Assembly: GCF_010586825.1 (NCBI RefSeq)
Contig: NZ_JAAAGB010000006.1
Coordinates: 285,125-349,124 of the forward strand
Length of the DNA stretch: 64,000 nucleotides
Direction: 5' to 3'
Origin: Draconibacterium mangrovi
GTDB lineage: Bacteria; Bacteroidota; Bacteroidia; Bacteroidales; Prolixibacteraceae
Shown here: one piece after another, positions 24,990-33,220 of the stretch
Layout of the letters: the number at the start of each line of letters is the position of its first letter
How positions within the stretch are numbered: the stretch's first letter is position 1
Made by a program: the position numbers and the translations under genes
The notes under the pieces: generated by a model
What the model saw: only the letters and a program-made list of their open reading frames with translations
What the model was told of the DNA's origin: nothing
Databases searched by the model: none

Positions 24990-25652
24990 CTATTTTGAAT
25001 CGATTTTTTCGCCAAATGCCAAATCTCCGGCATCGCCAAGTCCCGGGACGATGTATGATTTTGGAGTCATTTCAGGATCAACAGCACCAAGCCATAAAGT
25101 CACATTTTTGTCTTTTATAGCATTTTGCACATATTCAACACCTTCTTCGCTGGCAATAATCGCCACCAGGTGAATATGAGCCGGTTTTCCTTTGCTGAAT
25201 AATGCTTCGTATCCAATTTCCATCGATTTTCCCGAGGCCAGCATCGGATCTGAAAGTATAACCACTTTATCGTCAAGCGAAGGCGAGGCCATGTATTCAA
25301 ATTCAATTTCAAAGCCCCCCCCTTCGGTGTATTTTCTGAAGGCTGAAATAAAACAGTTTTCTGCCCGGTCGAAAATACGCAGCAGACCATTGTGCATGGC
25401 TAACCCGGCACGTAAAATAGTTGCTAAAACCGGTTGTTGGCATAATTTCGGAACTTTTGCAACGCCCAGTGGAGTTATAACGTCATTCACTTCAAACTGC
25501 ATTTCTTTGCTTATTTCGTATGCAAAAATTTCACCAATACGGTTAAGGTTATCGCGAAAACGAAGTGGGTCGGTTTGAATGCCTGTATCCCGAATTTCTG
25601 CCAGATACTGATCTAAAATGGAGTGGGTGTTGCCTAAAACTCGAACGTTCAT
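24990..25652 (-). CDS. upp: Uracil phosphoribosyltransferase
   Basis: A 220-residue enzyme from the ATG at 25652 (MNVRVLGNTHSILDQYLAE); the upstream extension to 25691 overlaps the preceding gene and has no family support. It salvages uracil to UMP using PRPP. The PRPP-binding block is KVVILSDPMLASGKSM, and the uracil-binding region is YIVPGLGDAGDLAFG near the C-terminus. It follows the acetyltransferase gene by 10 bp, so it may be last in the minus-strand run that begins near 30689. Confidence 0.93.
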   Translation of the reverse strand: MNVRVLGNTHSILDQYLAEIRDTGIQTDPLRFRDNLNRIGEIFAYEISKEMQFEVNDVITPLGVAKVPKLCQQPVLATILRAGLAMHNGLLRIFDRAENCFISAFRKYTEGGGFEIEFEYMASPSLDDKVVILSDPMLASGKSMEIGYEALFSKGKPAHIHLVAIIASEEGVEYVQNAIKDKNVTLWLGAVDPEMTPKSYIVPGLGDAGDLAFGEKIDSK

Positions 25653-25662
25653 AATTTTTTTT

Positions 25663-26748
25663 TTAGGTGAAGAAGAGATCTCCGTCACCATCCTGAAATG
25701 TATGTTGCTTTTTATTTGATACCTGAAAAGTACTGTATATTTTTTGCCCGTATCTTTTCGCGTACAAAAATGGGAATTTTCTGCTTAAAAGCTGGTCTGT
25801 CAGCTCCTTTTTATAAATAGTTATGTACTCAATTTTATTACTAAGGCAATATTTTTTTAAAAAGGCGGAAATTTCTTTTGTGCAATCTTCGGGGAGGTTA
25901 AAATAAAGCGTTTTTAAATGTCCTTCACGTACCGAGAAAATAAAAAGGCCCAGCAGTTTATTGGCTCTATTCACTTTTACAGTTCTGTAGTAAAAATTTC
26001 CCGAAAAAGATGAAAAAGGGTAGCGGGAGCTTTCATCATTTTTTTGCTGTGTCAGCCAGGGATACTCAAAAATCCATTTTAATTCGGCTTCTCTCCGCTT
26101 GAAAACACTGGTAGCCGGGTTGGATTTTATAAACTGATAACAGGCTTCATCCGGTTTTTCAATTTCTGAGAATAAAACCGTAGAGTTTGTCTTTGACTTA
26201 TAGAAGAAGCCGGATACATTAACGATTAGCTCAATAAAAAAATCGGTTATTTTGAATAGAACTGCAGCAACTGGATTTATTCTGGCCTGAAAAATTTTGG
26301 TTGTTTTTGCATACAAATACAAACGCGCTCCTTCAAACTGGTGAATCGTGTGAAACAGTCCGGTTTTTAAATACAGTTTTTCCGAATTGGGAGCATAATT
26401 GGTGAATACCAGTTTTTTGTTCCAGTCGTTATATGCTTCGCGCAGAAGTTGTTCGGAATAACCTAAGCGGCGGTGTTGTTCGTGTACCCAGTTTCCGCTG
26501 CACCACCCAAAACGAATCAGTTGATCTTCAGAAATGAGCGTGTCGGCAAAAATGCTTCGGAAAGCCACCAACTTGTCAGCAATAAAACCAAGATAAAGTA
26601 CAATGTCATCGGGTAGTGCATGTGGATTGGCTAGATACGATTGGGCGCGAATTGTAGAAATGGGAATCACTTCGTAGTTCTGAAATTCTTTGCTTTTCAC
26701 AAATTTTTCAAGCTCGTTGAGTCGTATTTTTTTTACCTGGAAAGTCAA
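25663..26748 (-). CDS. GNAT-family acetyltransferase
   Basis: A 361-residue protein whose N-terminal half carries a GNAT fold: strands leading to DIVLYLGFIADKLVAF, then GWCSGNWVHEQHRRLGYSEQLL, where EQHRRLGYSEQLL corresponds to the acetyl-CoA pyrophosphate loop (R/QxxGxG-like). The C-terminal half is an unassigned mixed alpha/beta region. Its start overlaps the stop of the upstream polysaccharide deacetylase by 4 nt, implying cotranscription and perhaps action on the same glycan. Confidence 0.7.
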   Translation of the reverse strand: MTFQVKKIRLNELEKFVKSKEFQNYEVIPISTIRAQSYLANPHALPDDIVLYLGFIADKLVAFRSIFADTLISEDQLIRFGWCSGNWVHEQHRRLGYSEQLLREAYNDWNKKLVFTNYAPNSEKLYLKTGLFHTIHQFEGARLYLYAKTTKIFQARINPVAAVLFKITDFFIELIVNVSGFFYKSKTNSTVLFSEIEKPDEACYQFIKSNPATSVFKRREAELKWIFEYPWLTQQKNDESSRYPFSSFSGNFYYRTVKVNRANKLLGLFIFSVREGHLKTLYFNLPEDCTKEISAFLKKYCLSNKIEYITIYKKELTDQLLSRKFPFLYAKRYGQKIYSTFQVSNKKQHTFQDGDGDLFFT

Positions 26749-27713
26749 TGTTTTACTGTTACTTTGCCAATTGTTTTGCGGAGTTTAAAATAAAGAAATT
26801 CCGCTTTTACATTCAATTCAAAATCACCCGGTTGTTCAGCCGGGTAGCGTTGAAAATGTTTGGAGATTTCATCGTATTTAACTCCGGCAGTTCCAAAACT
26901 AATATCGCATATTTCGCTGTCATGTATTTTTTTTATCAGATTAGTTGAAACGCCATCATCGGTATACGGAAATGAAAAAGCTTTTACATTTGGATTTATA
27001 GTCTCTTCTACCCATTTCATACATTTTTTGACTTGCTTCAGTTGTTTTTTCTCCGAAATCTTCCGGAATTCGGGGTGTTTGTGACTGTGCCCACCAATGG
27101 AAAAACCTTTGTCGTGCAACTCTTTAATTTGGGTGGTAGTCATGTACGGCTTTTGTGTTTCAAGAAACGATTGAAAATCGATTTCAATTAACTCTGCTGC
27201 ATGATCAAGTATTTCTCGTTTTGAGTATGGAGTTTGCAATAATGCTTTTAGTGGAATGCCGTTTTCGTGCAGGTAATTTTCCACTTCTGCATCAGGTTGC
27301 GTGCGCATTTCATTGGTAATTAAACTGGCTTTGTACCGATGAAAAAGTTCTTTGTTGTCGACAAAACCACTATTCACAAAAAAAGTAGCCGGTATTCCTT
27401 TCTGTAAAAGAATAGGTGCAATTATTTCGGCACACTCTTTCAGCCCGTCATCAAAACTTAAATGAAAACTGTTGGATTTGTTTGGCTTTGTTAGCTCATC
27501 AAGCGAAATCGGATTAAAATATTTTAAGTAGAAATCAAGTTCCTGCTTAAACTGTTTTTCATCAATTACCGGGTAATTTAAAATGTGTGGTAAAGGTTTG
27601 TTGCTAACGGTGTGGTAAAAGGGCAAAAAAGGAGGCGTTATTGCTGTCAGAAGTTTTTGGGTTGAAAACAGCGGACTCAGTTTTTTACTTACCAAACGCG
27701 GGAAATTCCTCAT
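26745..27713 (-). CDS. Polysaccharide deacetylase family protein
   Basis: A 322-residue protein with a NodB-homology domain: motif 1 FHLSFDDGLKECAEII (the two Asp residues) and motif 2 IGGHSHKHPEF (the metal-binding His pair), followed by SFPYTDDG as motif 3. Such enzymes remove N- or O-acetyl groups from surface glycans. I start at the ATG at 27713; an in-frame TTG at 27719 directly abuts the upstream stop. It lies between an acetyltransferase and a FemAB-like gene, which fits glycan decoration. Confidence 0.85.
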   Translation of the reverse strand: MRNFPRLVSKKLSPLFSTQKLLTAITPPFLPFYHTVSNKPLPHILNYPVIDEKQFKQELDFYLKYFNPISLDELTKPNKSNSFHLSFDDGLKECAEIIAPILLQKGIPATFFVNSGFVDNKELFHRYKASLITNEMRTQPDAEVENYLHENGIPLKALLQTPYSKREILDHAAELIEIDFQSFLETQKPYMTTTQIKELHDKGFSIGGHSHKHPEFRKISEKKQLKQVKKCMKWVEETINPNVKAFSFPYTDDGVSTNLIKKIHDSEICDISFGTAGVKYDEISKHFQRYPAEQPGDFELNVKAEFLYFKLRKTIGKVTVKH

Positions 27714-27719
27714 TGCCAA

Positions 27720-28637
27720 TTATCGTTTTAGCCACCTAAGCAGCAAAGGTAAACGATTATATTTAAGTTGAAAGTAGGTTTCGGGTCTTGCTCCAAAACC
27801 TGCGTAAAAGCGCACAACTCCCGGAATCATAGATCCTTCAAAATCCAACAGCAGATTTTTTCCGGCATTGTCTTCAATAAAACGGTTGACCAGATAATAC
27901 ATCGCTCCCGTGTTTTTGCCTTCTTCGTTTGAGGCTGCATTAAAATAGATAACGCGGTCTTTCCAGCGGCAGAAATAAACAGCCGCACAAAGTTCATTTC
28001 CCGGAGTGTATACGCCATATATTTTTCCAAAGCCTTTGTATTCGCCAAAAGCGATAAGGCTTTTTAGTTTGGCGACAGCCGACAGATCAACTCCGGCAGG
28101 TAGATTTTTCGATTTAAATTCGAGGTAATCTTCAAACCGGATACCTTCAATAATCGAAAGATCCTGTTTTTGGGCTTTGGCAATATTTCGTTTTGTATTG
28201 TTTGAGTAGCCGGAAATGATCGATTTAAAATCTTTTGTTAGCGAAAGCAGGTAATTTTTACGTTCGAAAAAAATATCACCGTCATTTTCTCCGGGAATAT
28301 TTACAGCATTAAGTTGCATATCGACGTATTTAAAACGGTTTTTTATGGCAGTAATAAATGTTTCAAAAATCGCCTTCGATGGAGGAGGGAAGATTCCAAG
28401 CTGCTGCGAAAAATGTGGTTGATAAAGGTATTTTATGCCCAGTTTGCTTCGAAAGGGCAGCGGCATTATATATTCGTAATCGCCATAAACCAGGGCATCC
28501 CACTCAATGGCAGTTCTGTCGAGGTGCCAATCGTAGGCATAAATTCTGCAATTTAACGCACCATCAATGCATTGATTCCATTTCCCGGAATCGATTTGCG
28601 TATGTTTTATATAGTGAATCTTTTTTACGCTGCTCAT
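27720..28637 (-). CDS. FemAB/GNAT-like acyltransferase
   Basis: A 305-residue protein resembling the FemAB-related GNAT group. The N-terminal part has the LPFRSKLGIKYLYQPHFSQQLG segment, the middle SGYSNNTKRNIAKAQKQ (a helix typical of this group), and the C-terminal half has IYGVYTPGNELCAAVYFC followed by LLDFEGSMIPGVVRFYAGFGA, the conserved DFEGS-FY-FG block. Members attach acyl or aminoacyl groups to peptidoglycan or surface sugars. It is one of four adjacent minus-strand envelope genes. Confidence 0.75.
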   Translation of the reverse strand: MSSVKKIHYIKHTQIDSGKWNQCIDGALNCRIYAYDWHLDRTAIEWDALVYGDYEYIMPLPFRSKLGIKYLYQPHFSQQLGIFPPPSKAIFETFITAIKNRFKYVDMQLNAVNIPGENDGDIFFERKNYLLSLTKDFKSIISGYSNNTKRNIAKAQKQDLSIIEGIRFEDYLEFKSKNLPAGVDLSAVAKLKSLIAFGEYKGFGKIYGVYTPGNELCAAVYFCRWKDRVIYFNAASNEEGKNTGAMYYLVNRFIEDNAGKNLLLDFEGSMIPGVVRFYAGFGARPETYFQLKYNRLPLLLRWLKR

Positions 28638-28650
28638 TTAAATATGCCGG

Positions 28651-29976
28651 CTACTCATTCGCCCATTCAAAACCCAGTTTGTTCATCTGTTCAAACACTT
28701 CTCTGAAACCTTTCCATGTTCCCAAATCGTTAACGGTTTCGTTGTGCCAGACACTTACAAATGTACCGCCAACATTTTTAACTTCCTGCATAATCTTCTT
28801 TATTTCTTCAAAAGCCTTTTCCGGAGACAGCTGAAGATAGTAGCGCAACGTTCCGTCCATAATGTTGAAAGGAATGATTTTCAGGTTTGTTACCGTTTCA
28901 TGTTTAAGGTCGTAGAAACAATATGGCGTACAAATACCACCTCTGAAACCCGATTGGGCAGAATAACCCAGTGTGTAGTCTTCTTCAATTCCGGCTTTTA
29001 TCAGGCGGGTGTATGTTTTGGGAAATTTGAGTCGTAAATAGTGTTGTCGACTTTTGGAAACACTTCGGCCAATAATTTCTTCCAGGCGTTGTTTTTCCAA
29101 TTTTACTTTCTTTTTGCCACCTTTTTTCTTGCTACTGCCAAACGACGGATGAATACCAACGTCGTATTTTTCGGCCGTCCGTTTAATCAGTTCCCGGTAT
29201 TCTTTGTTGGTGTGGGCAATGTTCTTGTCGTAACGTCCGTAATCGCCCAATAGGAAGAAAAATTTTACTTTGTCCTCGTTTCCTGCAAAAACATTGTCGA
29301 GGTAATTGTAGGTGTCGTACGGATCGGATTCTTCACCGTCTAAAACCCGTTTACGTTTTATGGTCTCTTGCCGGTTGCCTTTTATCAGCGACTTTGCCCA
29401 GGCCGCTGTTGTGCGCAAAAAACCTTTGTTTTGGTAGGCGTAAGCATTGTCGACATCGATGGTGGAGATAAACTTAAATTTCGATTCGATGTAATTGAAT
29501 TCCGGGTATGTCTCTTTCAGCAATGTGCCCAACAGCTTTGCCCAGATATTTACAACGGGCTTTTGCATTAGATTATATTTCGATAAAATGCTGTTCTGGT
29601 ATGGATAACGCCCCAGTTTGTCACGGTTTTTATCGACGTATTCTTCGTGGCGGGTAACCAAATAAAACGAAGCAGCAAAGGGATCGAAAGGCAGGTCAGA
29701 GTCTTTGGATGTTTCGCAGAAATATTTTTCACCCTCGTACCAAACCGAATTTATGGTAGGTTTAATAAGTGCATTCTGAAAAATAAGTTTATGTGGTTTG
29801 ATGTAAAATTCATCGCCAAATTTTTCGTACGAATAGTTGATCTTTGGGATTTCCGACTTTCGAAATTCCGCAGAATTCTGAGTAAACGCGATTTCCGTTT
29901 GCAAAATGTTCGCGAAGATCAGTTTTGCAATGTACTCAATCCGTGGGTTAACTTCGTCGGAATAAAAAAGTATCAT
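28651..29976 (-). CDS. Polysaccharide deacetylase-like protein (DUF7033 type)
   Basis: A 441-residue protein. An N-terminal domain (residues 1-140, with FDPFAASFYLVTRHEEYVD) is followed by a deacetylase-like barrel starting at FISTIDVDNAYAYQNKG; the DVD takes the place of the NodB Asp pair. GIHPSFGSS supplies a histidine at the second motif, and FVSVWHNETVNDLG near the end another. The full canonical H-x3-H pair is not evident, so activity is uncertain. It starts the four-gene glycan cluster, 11 bp downstream of radC. Confidence 0.7.
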   Translation of the reverse strand: MILFYSDEVNPRIEYIAKLIFANILQTEIAFTQNSAEFRKSEIPKINYSYEKFGDEFYIKPHKLIFQNALIKPTINSVWYEGEKYFCETSKDSDLPFDPFAASFYLVTRHEEYVDKNRDKLGRYPYQNSILSKYNLMQKPVVNIWAKLLGTLLKETYPEFNYIESKFKFISTIDVDNAYAYQNKGFLRTTAAWAKSLIKGNRQETIKRKRVLDGEESDPYDTYNYLDNVFAGNEDKVKFFFLLGDYGRYDKNIAHTNKEYRELIKRTAEKYDVGIHPSFGSSKKKGGKKKVKLEKQRLEEIIGRSVSKSRQHYLRLKFPKTYTRLIKAGIEEDYTLGYSAQSGFRGGICTPYCFYDLKHETVTNLKIIPFNIMDGTLRYYLQLSPEKAFEEIKKIMQEVKNVGGTFVSVWHNETVNDLGTWKGFREVFEQMNKLGFEWANE

Positions 29977-29987
29977 TTTCGTTCGGT

Positions 29988-30689
29988 TTATTCGTTTAAC
30001 ATTCCTTCGTCGGCTAAACTCAGGTAGTTGCTCTGGCCAATAATAATATGGTCGAGCACCGTTATATCCATAATTTCAGCCGCGCTTTTAATTTTACGGG
30101 TAATATTCAGATCTGCATTTGATGCCTGCATAGTCCCTGAAGGATGGTTGTGGCAGAGAATAATGGCACTGGCCATTTTGTCCAGCGCATTTTTTAATAT
30201 CAGTCGCACATCGATTACAGTTCCTGAAATTCCGCCCTGGCTCACCATAAACGAGTCGATTATCCGGTTGCCGCGGTTAAGCAGCAGAATCCAGAATTCT
30301 TCGTGATTCAGATCGCCAAGCATGGGCTGAAAATATTCAGCTGCGTCTTTACTGCCGCTAATTTGCTTTTTATTGAATACATCAGCTTCTTTCCGGCGTT
30401 TACCCAGCTCCAGTGCTGCTGCAATGGTAACGGCTTTTGCTTCGCCAATTCCCTGAAATCGGGTAAGGAAATCAATGCCTTTACGGCCCAGTTCGTTTAA
30501 GTTATTGTCGGCTGATGCTAAAATGCGCCTGGAGAGTTCTACGGCTGTTTCTTCAATATTGCCCGAGCCAATCAATATGGCAACGAGTTCGGCATCGGTT
30601 AGCGATCGTGGTCCTTTGTTTAGTAACTTTTCGCGCGGACGATCTTCTACAGCCCAGTCTTTTATATTTAGTTTTTTGTATTCTCCCAT
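29988..30689 (-). CDS. radC: RadC family JAB-domain protein
   Basis: A 233-residue protein with an N-terminal helix-hairpin-helix part (RPREKLLNKGPRSLTDAELVAILIG) and a C-terminal JAB/MPN metalloprotease-like domain. The metal-binding motif is HNHPSGTMQASNAD, with a preceding Glu in NHEEFWILLL. It was named for DNA repair, but the family's role remains unsettled. It is probably first gene of the minus-strand operon 25652-30689. Confidence 0.92.
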   Translation of the reverse strand: MGEYKKLNIKDWAVEDRPREKLLNKGPRSLTDAELVAILIGSGNIEETAVELSRRILASADNNLNELGRKGIDFLTRFQGIGEAKAVTIAAALELGKRRKEADVFNKKQISGSKDAAEYFQPMLGDLNHEEFWILLLNRGNRIIDSFMVSQGGISGTVIDVRLILKNALDKMASAIILCHNHPSGTMQASNADLNITRKIKSAAEIMDITVLDHIIIGQSNYLSLADEGMLNE

Positions 30690-30785
30690 TTGTCCCGGAG
30701 TTCTATCCTAAAATTAATTATAATTAGTTATTTCGGAAATACTAAATTATAGTTACAGAACATACGGGATTATAAAACACAAAAA

Positions 30786-30811
30786 AACCTCCCCGATACT
30801 CGGAGAGGTTT
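30786..30811 (-). terminator. Rho-independent terminator of rpsT
   Basis: On the minus strand AACCTCTCCGAG pairs with CGGGGAGGTT across a short loop and is followed by seven T residues. It lies about 26 bp past the rpsT stop. Confidence 0.85.
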
Positions 30812-30836
30812 TCTATATAATGTGGTTTTTCTCTTC

Positions 30837-31088
30837 TTACAACGAATTAACCTGAATAGTTAATTTCGATTTTAAGTTTGCAGCTTTGTTTTTATGAATG
30901 ATATTGCGTTTCGCTAATTTATCAATCATAGCAACAACTGAAGGATACATTTTATCTGCCTCAGCTTTATCAGTAGCATTACGTAAAGCTTTAATTGCAT
31001 TACGTGTAGTTTTTGCGTAGTACTTGTTGTGTACTCTCTTTTTTTCGTCTTGACGAATTCTTTTTAATGCTGACTTATGATGTGCCAT
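30837..31088 (-). CDS. rpsT: 30S ribosomal protein S20
   Basis: An 83-residue, strongly basic protein: [20 protein letters not shown], then helices with [14 protein letters not shown] and [18 protein letters not shown]. The sequence and length match bacterial S20, which binds 16S rRNA. It lies just downstream of tRNA-Glu on the same strand, a typical arrangement in this phylum, and has its own terminator. Confidence 0.97.
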   Translation of the reverse strand: MAHHKSALKRIRQDEKKRVHNKYYAKTTRNAIKALRNATDKAEADKMYPSVVAMIDKLAKRNIIHKNKAANLKSKLTIQVNSL

Positions 31089-31119
31089 TTTCTTTCTTTC
31101 TCTCTTTTTTAAAAATTAG

Positions 31120-31191
31120 TAGCCCGTAGGGGATTCGAACCCCTGCTACCAGGATGAAAACCTGGCGTCCTAACCCCTAGACGAACGGGCC
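31120..31191 (-). tRNA. tRNA-Glu (anticodon UUC)
   Basis: The minus strand reads GGCCCGTTCGTCTAGGGG... and ends ACGGGCTA. The acceptor stem GGCCCGT/ACGGGCT has a terminal G-U pair. The anticodon stem CCAGG/CCTGG encloses the loop TTTTCAT with anticodon TTC, and the T-arm is GGGGTTCGAATCCCC. The 3' CCA is not encoded. It is 31 bp upstream of rpsT. Confidence 0.97.
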
Positions 31192-31390
31192 TTCCTATTT
31201 AACTCCCTTAATTTTGGGACTGCAAAAATACATCATTTTTGTAATCGACCAAATTTTTTCAGGATTTTTTTCTCAGCCAAAATCGGTTTGCTTTTCGTTT
31301 AAAGCGCCGTTTTTATTTTAGCGCTGCAAAGGAAAGAAACATTTTTTAATCTGCAAACAAAAAAATAAAAAAAATGTAAAAATGTTTTTC

Positions 31391-32113
31391 CTAACGTAAT
31401 TCGAAGTTCTGACCGAGGTAAACACGGCGCACATCCTCATCGGCAGCCAACTCATCAGCTGTTCCGGCTTTAAGGATATTTCCTTCAAACAGGAGATAGG
31501 AGCGGTCTGTAATACGCAGTGTTTCGTGTACATTGTGGTCGGTAATCAACACGCCAATGTTTTTTTCTTTCAGCTGCATTACAATTTGCTGAATGTCTTC
31601 CACCGCAATCGGGTCAACCCCGGCAAAGGGCTCATCAAGCAAGATAAATTTCGGGTCGATGGCCAGTGCCCGTGCAATTTCTGTGCGGCGTCGCTCACCC
31701 CCCGAAAGCTGAATACCTTTACTCTTTCGAATGTGCTGTAAACTGAATTCATCAAGCAATGTTTCCAGTTTTTCTTTCTGGTACTCTTTCGAATAATCAG
31801 TCATTTCCAGAACAGCCCTGATGTTGTCTTCAATGCTTAATTTCCTGAAAACAGATGCTTCCTGAGCCAGATAGCCAATGCCTCGCTGGGCTCTTTTGTA
31901 AACCGGAAGTTTTGTTATCTCCTTTTCGTCGAGAAATATTTTTCCTGAAAATGGTTGAATCAATCCAACAATCATATAAAATGATGTGGTTTTTCCGGCT
32001 CCGTTTGGACCTAATAATCCCACAATTTCGCCTTGCTCAACCTGAAAACTAACTCCTTTTACTACGGTTCTTTTTCGGTATTTTTTAACGATATTTTCTG
32101 CTCGAAGAATCAT
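31391..32113 (-). CDS. lptB: LPS export ABC transporter ATPase LptB
   Basis: A 240-residue ATPase with Walker [12 protein letters not shown], signature [15 protein letters not shown] and Walker [17 protein letters not shown]; the block [16 protein letters not shown] is characteristic of LptB. It drives lipopolysaccharide extraction from the inner membrane together with LptFG. It is 32 bp downstream of tatC on the same strand, so the pair may be cotranscribed. Confidence 0.95.
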   Translation of the reverse strand: MILRAENIVKKYRKRTVVKGVSFQVEQGEIVGLLGPNGAGKTTSFYMIVGLIQPFSGKIFLDEKEITKLPVYKRAQRGIGYLAQEASVFRKLSIEDNIRAVLEMTDYSKEYQKEKLETLLDEFSLQHIRKSKGIQLSGGERRRTEIARALAIDPKFILLDEPFAGVDPIAVEDIQQIVMQLKEKNIGVLITDHNVHETLRITDRSYLLFEGNILKAGTADELAADEDVRRVYLGQNFELR

Positions 32114-32145
32114 AATGGTTCAAATAACGTCAATTTTTGACGGAA

Positions 32146-32994
32146 TTACATGGCCTCCATTGCTTTTTCACGATTTTTAACTACACGACGCGAAATAACA
32201 ATACCAATTTCGTAAAGGAAAACCAAAGGGAAACAAACCATAATCTGGCTAAAAATATCGGGAGGTGTAATAATTGCCGATAGTAGCAGCATTACCACAT
32301 AAGCATGTCGACGATACGTTTTCATAAATTCCGGCGTAAGGAGTCCTACTTTGCTCAAAAAGTAAGAGAAAATAGGAAGCAGGAAAACAACTCCACCCGC
32401 CAATGAGATGGATGTTACCGATCCAATATATGAACGAAGATTAATTGTATTTTCAACTTCGCTACTTACCTGGTAAGTACCTAAAAAGTGAATAGATAAA
32501 GGCACAATTAAGAAGTAGCCAAACAGTACGCCCATTAAAAATAAAATGGAGGTAAAGAACACGGCACCACCAGCATGTTTCCGTTCATTATCGTACAATG
32601 CGGGTTTTATAAATCGCCAGAATTCGTAGAAAACAACAGGCGAAGCTATAATTAATCCGGCAATTATCGATACCATAATATGCGTAGAAAACTGCCCTGC
32701 AATTTTTATACTTTGCATTTTTAATGGTACCTGGTTAATTTTTAATGCCTCCGATCCTACCATGTCTCCCAGCTTGGCCAACATGCGGTTGGTCCAAAAA
32801 TCGGGCATTCTCGGACTGAGGATAACCACATCGAAAATAAATGATTTCATAACAAATGCGACGATGGCAAAAAGAACTATGGCCGCTGATGACCGGATAA
32901 TATGCCAACGAAGTATCTCCAGGTGTTCAAGAAAGGACATTTCCCCCTTGGAACTTTCTTCTCCTTGTTTTTTTGTAGTACGTTCTTCGCTCAT
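32146..32994 (-). CDS. tatC: Twin-arginine translocase subunit TatC
   Basis: A 282-residue polytopic protein with the TatC signature MSFLEHLEILRWHIIRSS near the N-terminus, six membrane segments, the loop FYEFWRFIKPALYDNERK, and LSAIITPPDIFSQIMVCFPLVFLYEIGI toward the end. TatC recognises twin-arginine signals and works with the TatA encoded at 19364. The N-terminal charged leader (about residues 1-18) is a variable extension. Confidence 0.95.
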   Translation of the reverse strand: MSEERTTKKQGEESSKGEMSFLEHLEILRWHIIRSSAAIVLFAIVAFVMKSFIFDVVILSPRMPDFWTNRMLAKLGDMVGSEALKINQVPLKMQSIKIAGQFSTHIMVSIIAGLIIASPVVFYEFWRFIKPALYDNERKHAGGAVFFTSILFLMGVLFGYFLIVPLSIHFLGTYQVSSEVENTINLRSYIGSVTSISLAGGVVFLLPIFSYFLSKVGLLTPEFMKTYRRHAYVVMLLLSAIITPPDIFSQIMVCFPLVFLYEIGIVISRRVVKNREKAMEAM

Positions 32995-33220
32995 GAATTC
33001 TGGTTGTCAAAAAAAAACTTCACAAATGTACACGAATTTTTCGCATTTAAAATCTCAAATATTACTTATATATTGCACGGCCTAAACTTTTCACATAATG
33101 TTAGTCTCTATTAAATACATCAATTTTTAAAGTATAAAATTTATTAAATTGTATTGCCATTTTGCTTACTTTTAATAATTTAGAATTTACTTATGCTACA
33201 GATATTGGGAGATAGGACAT

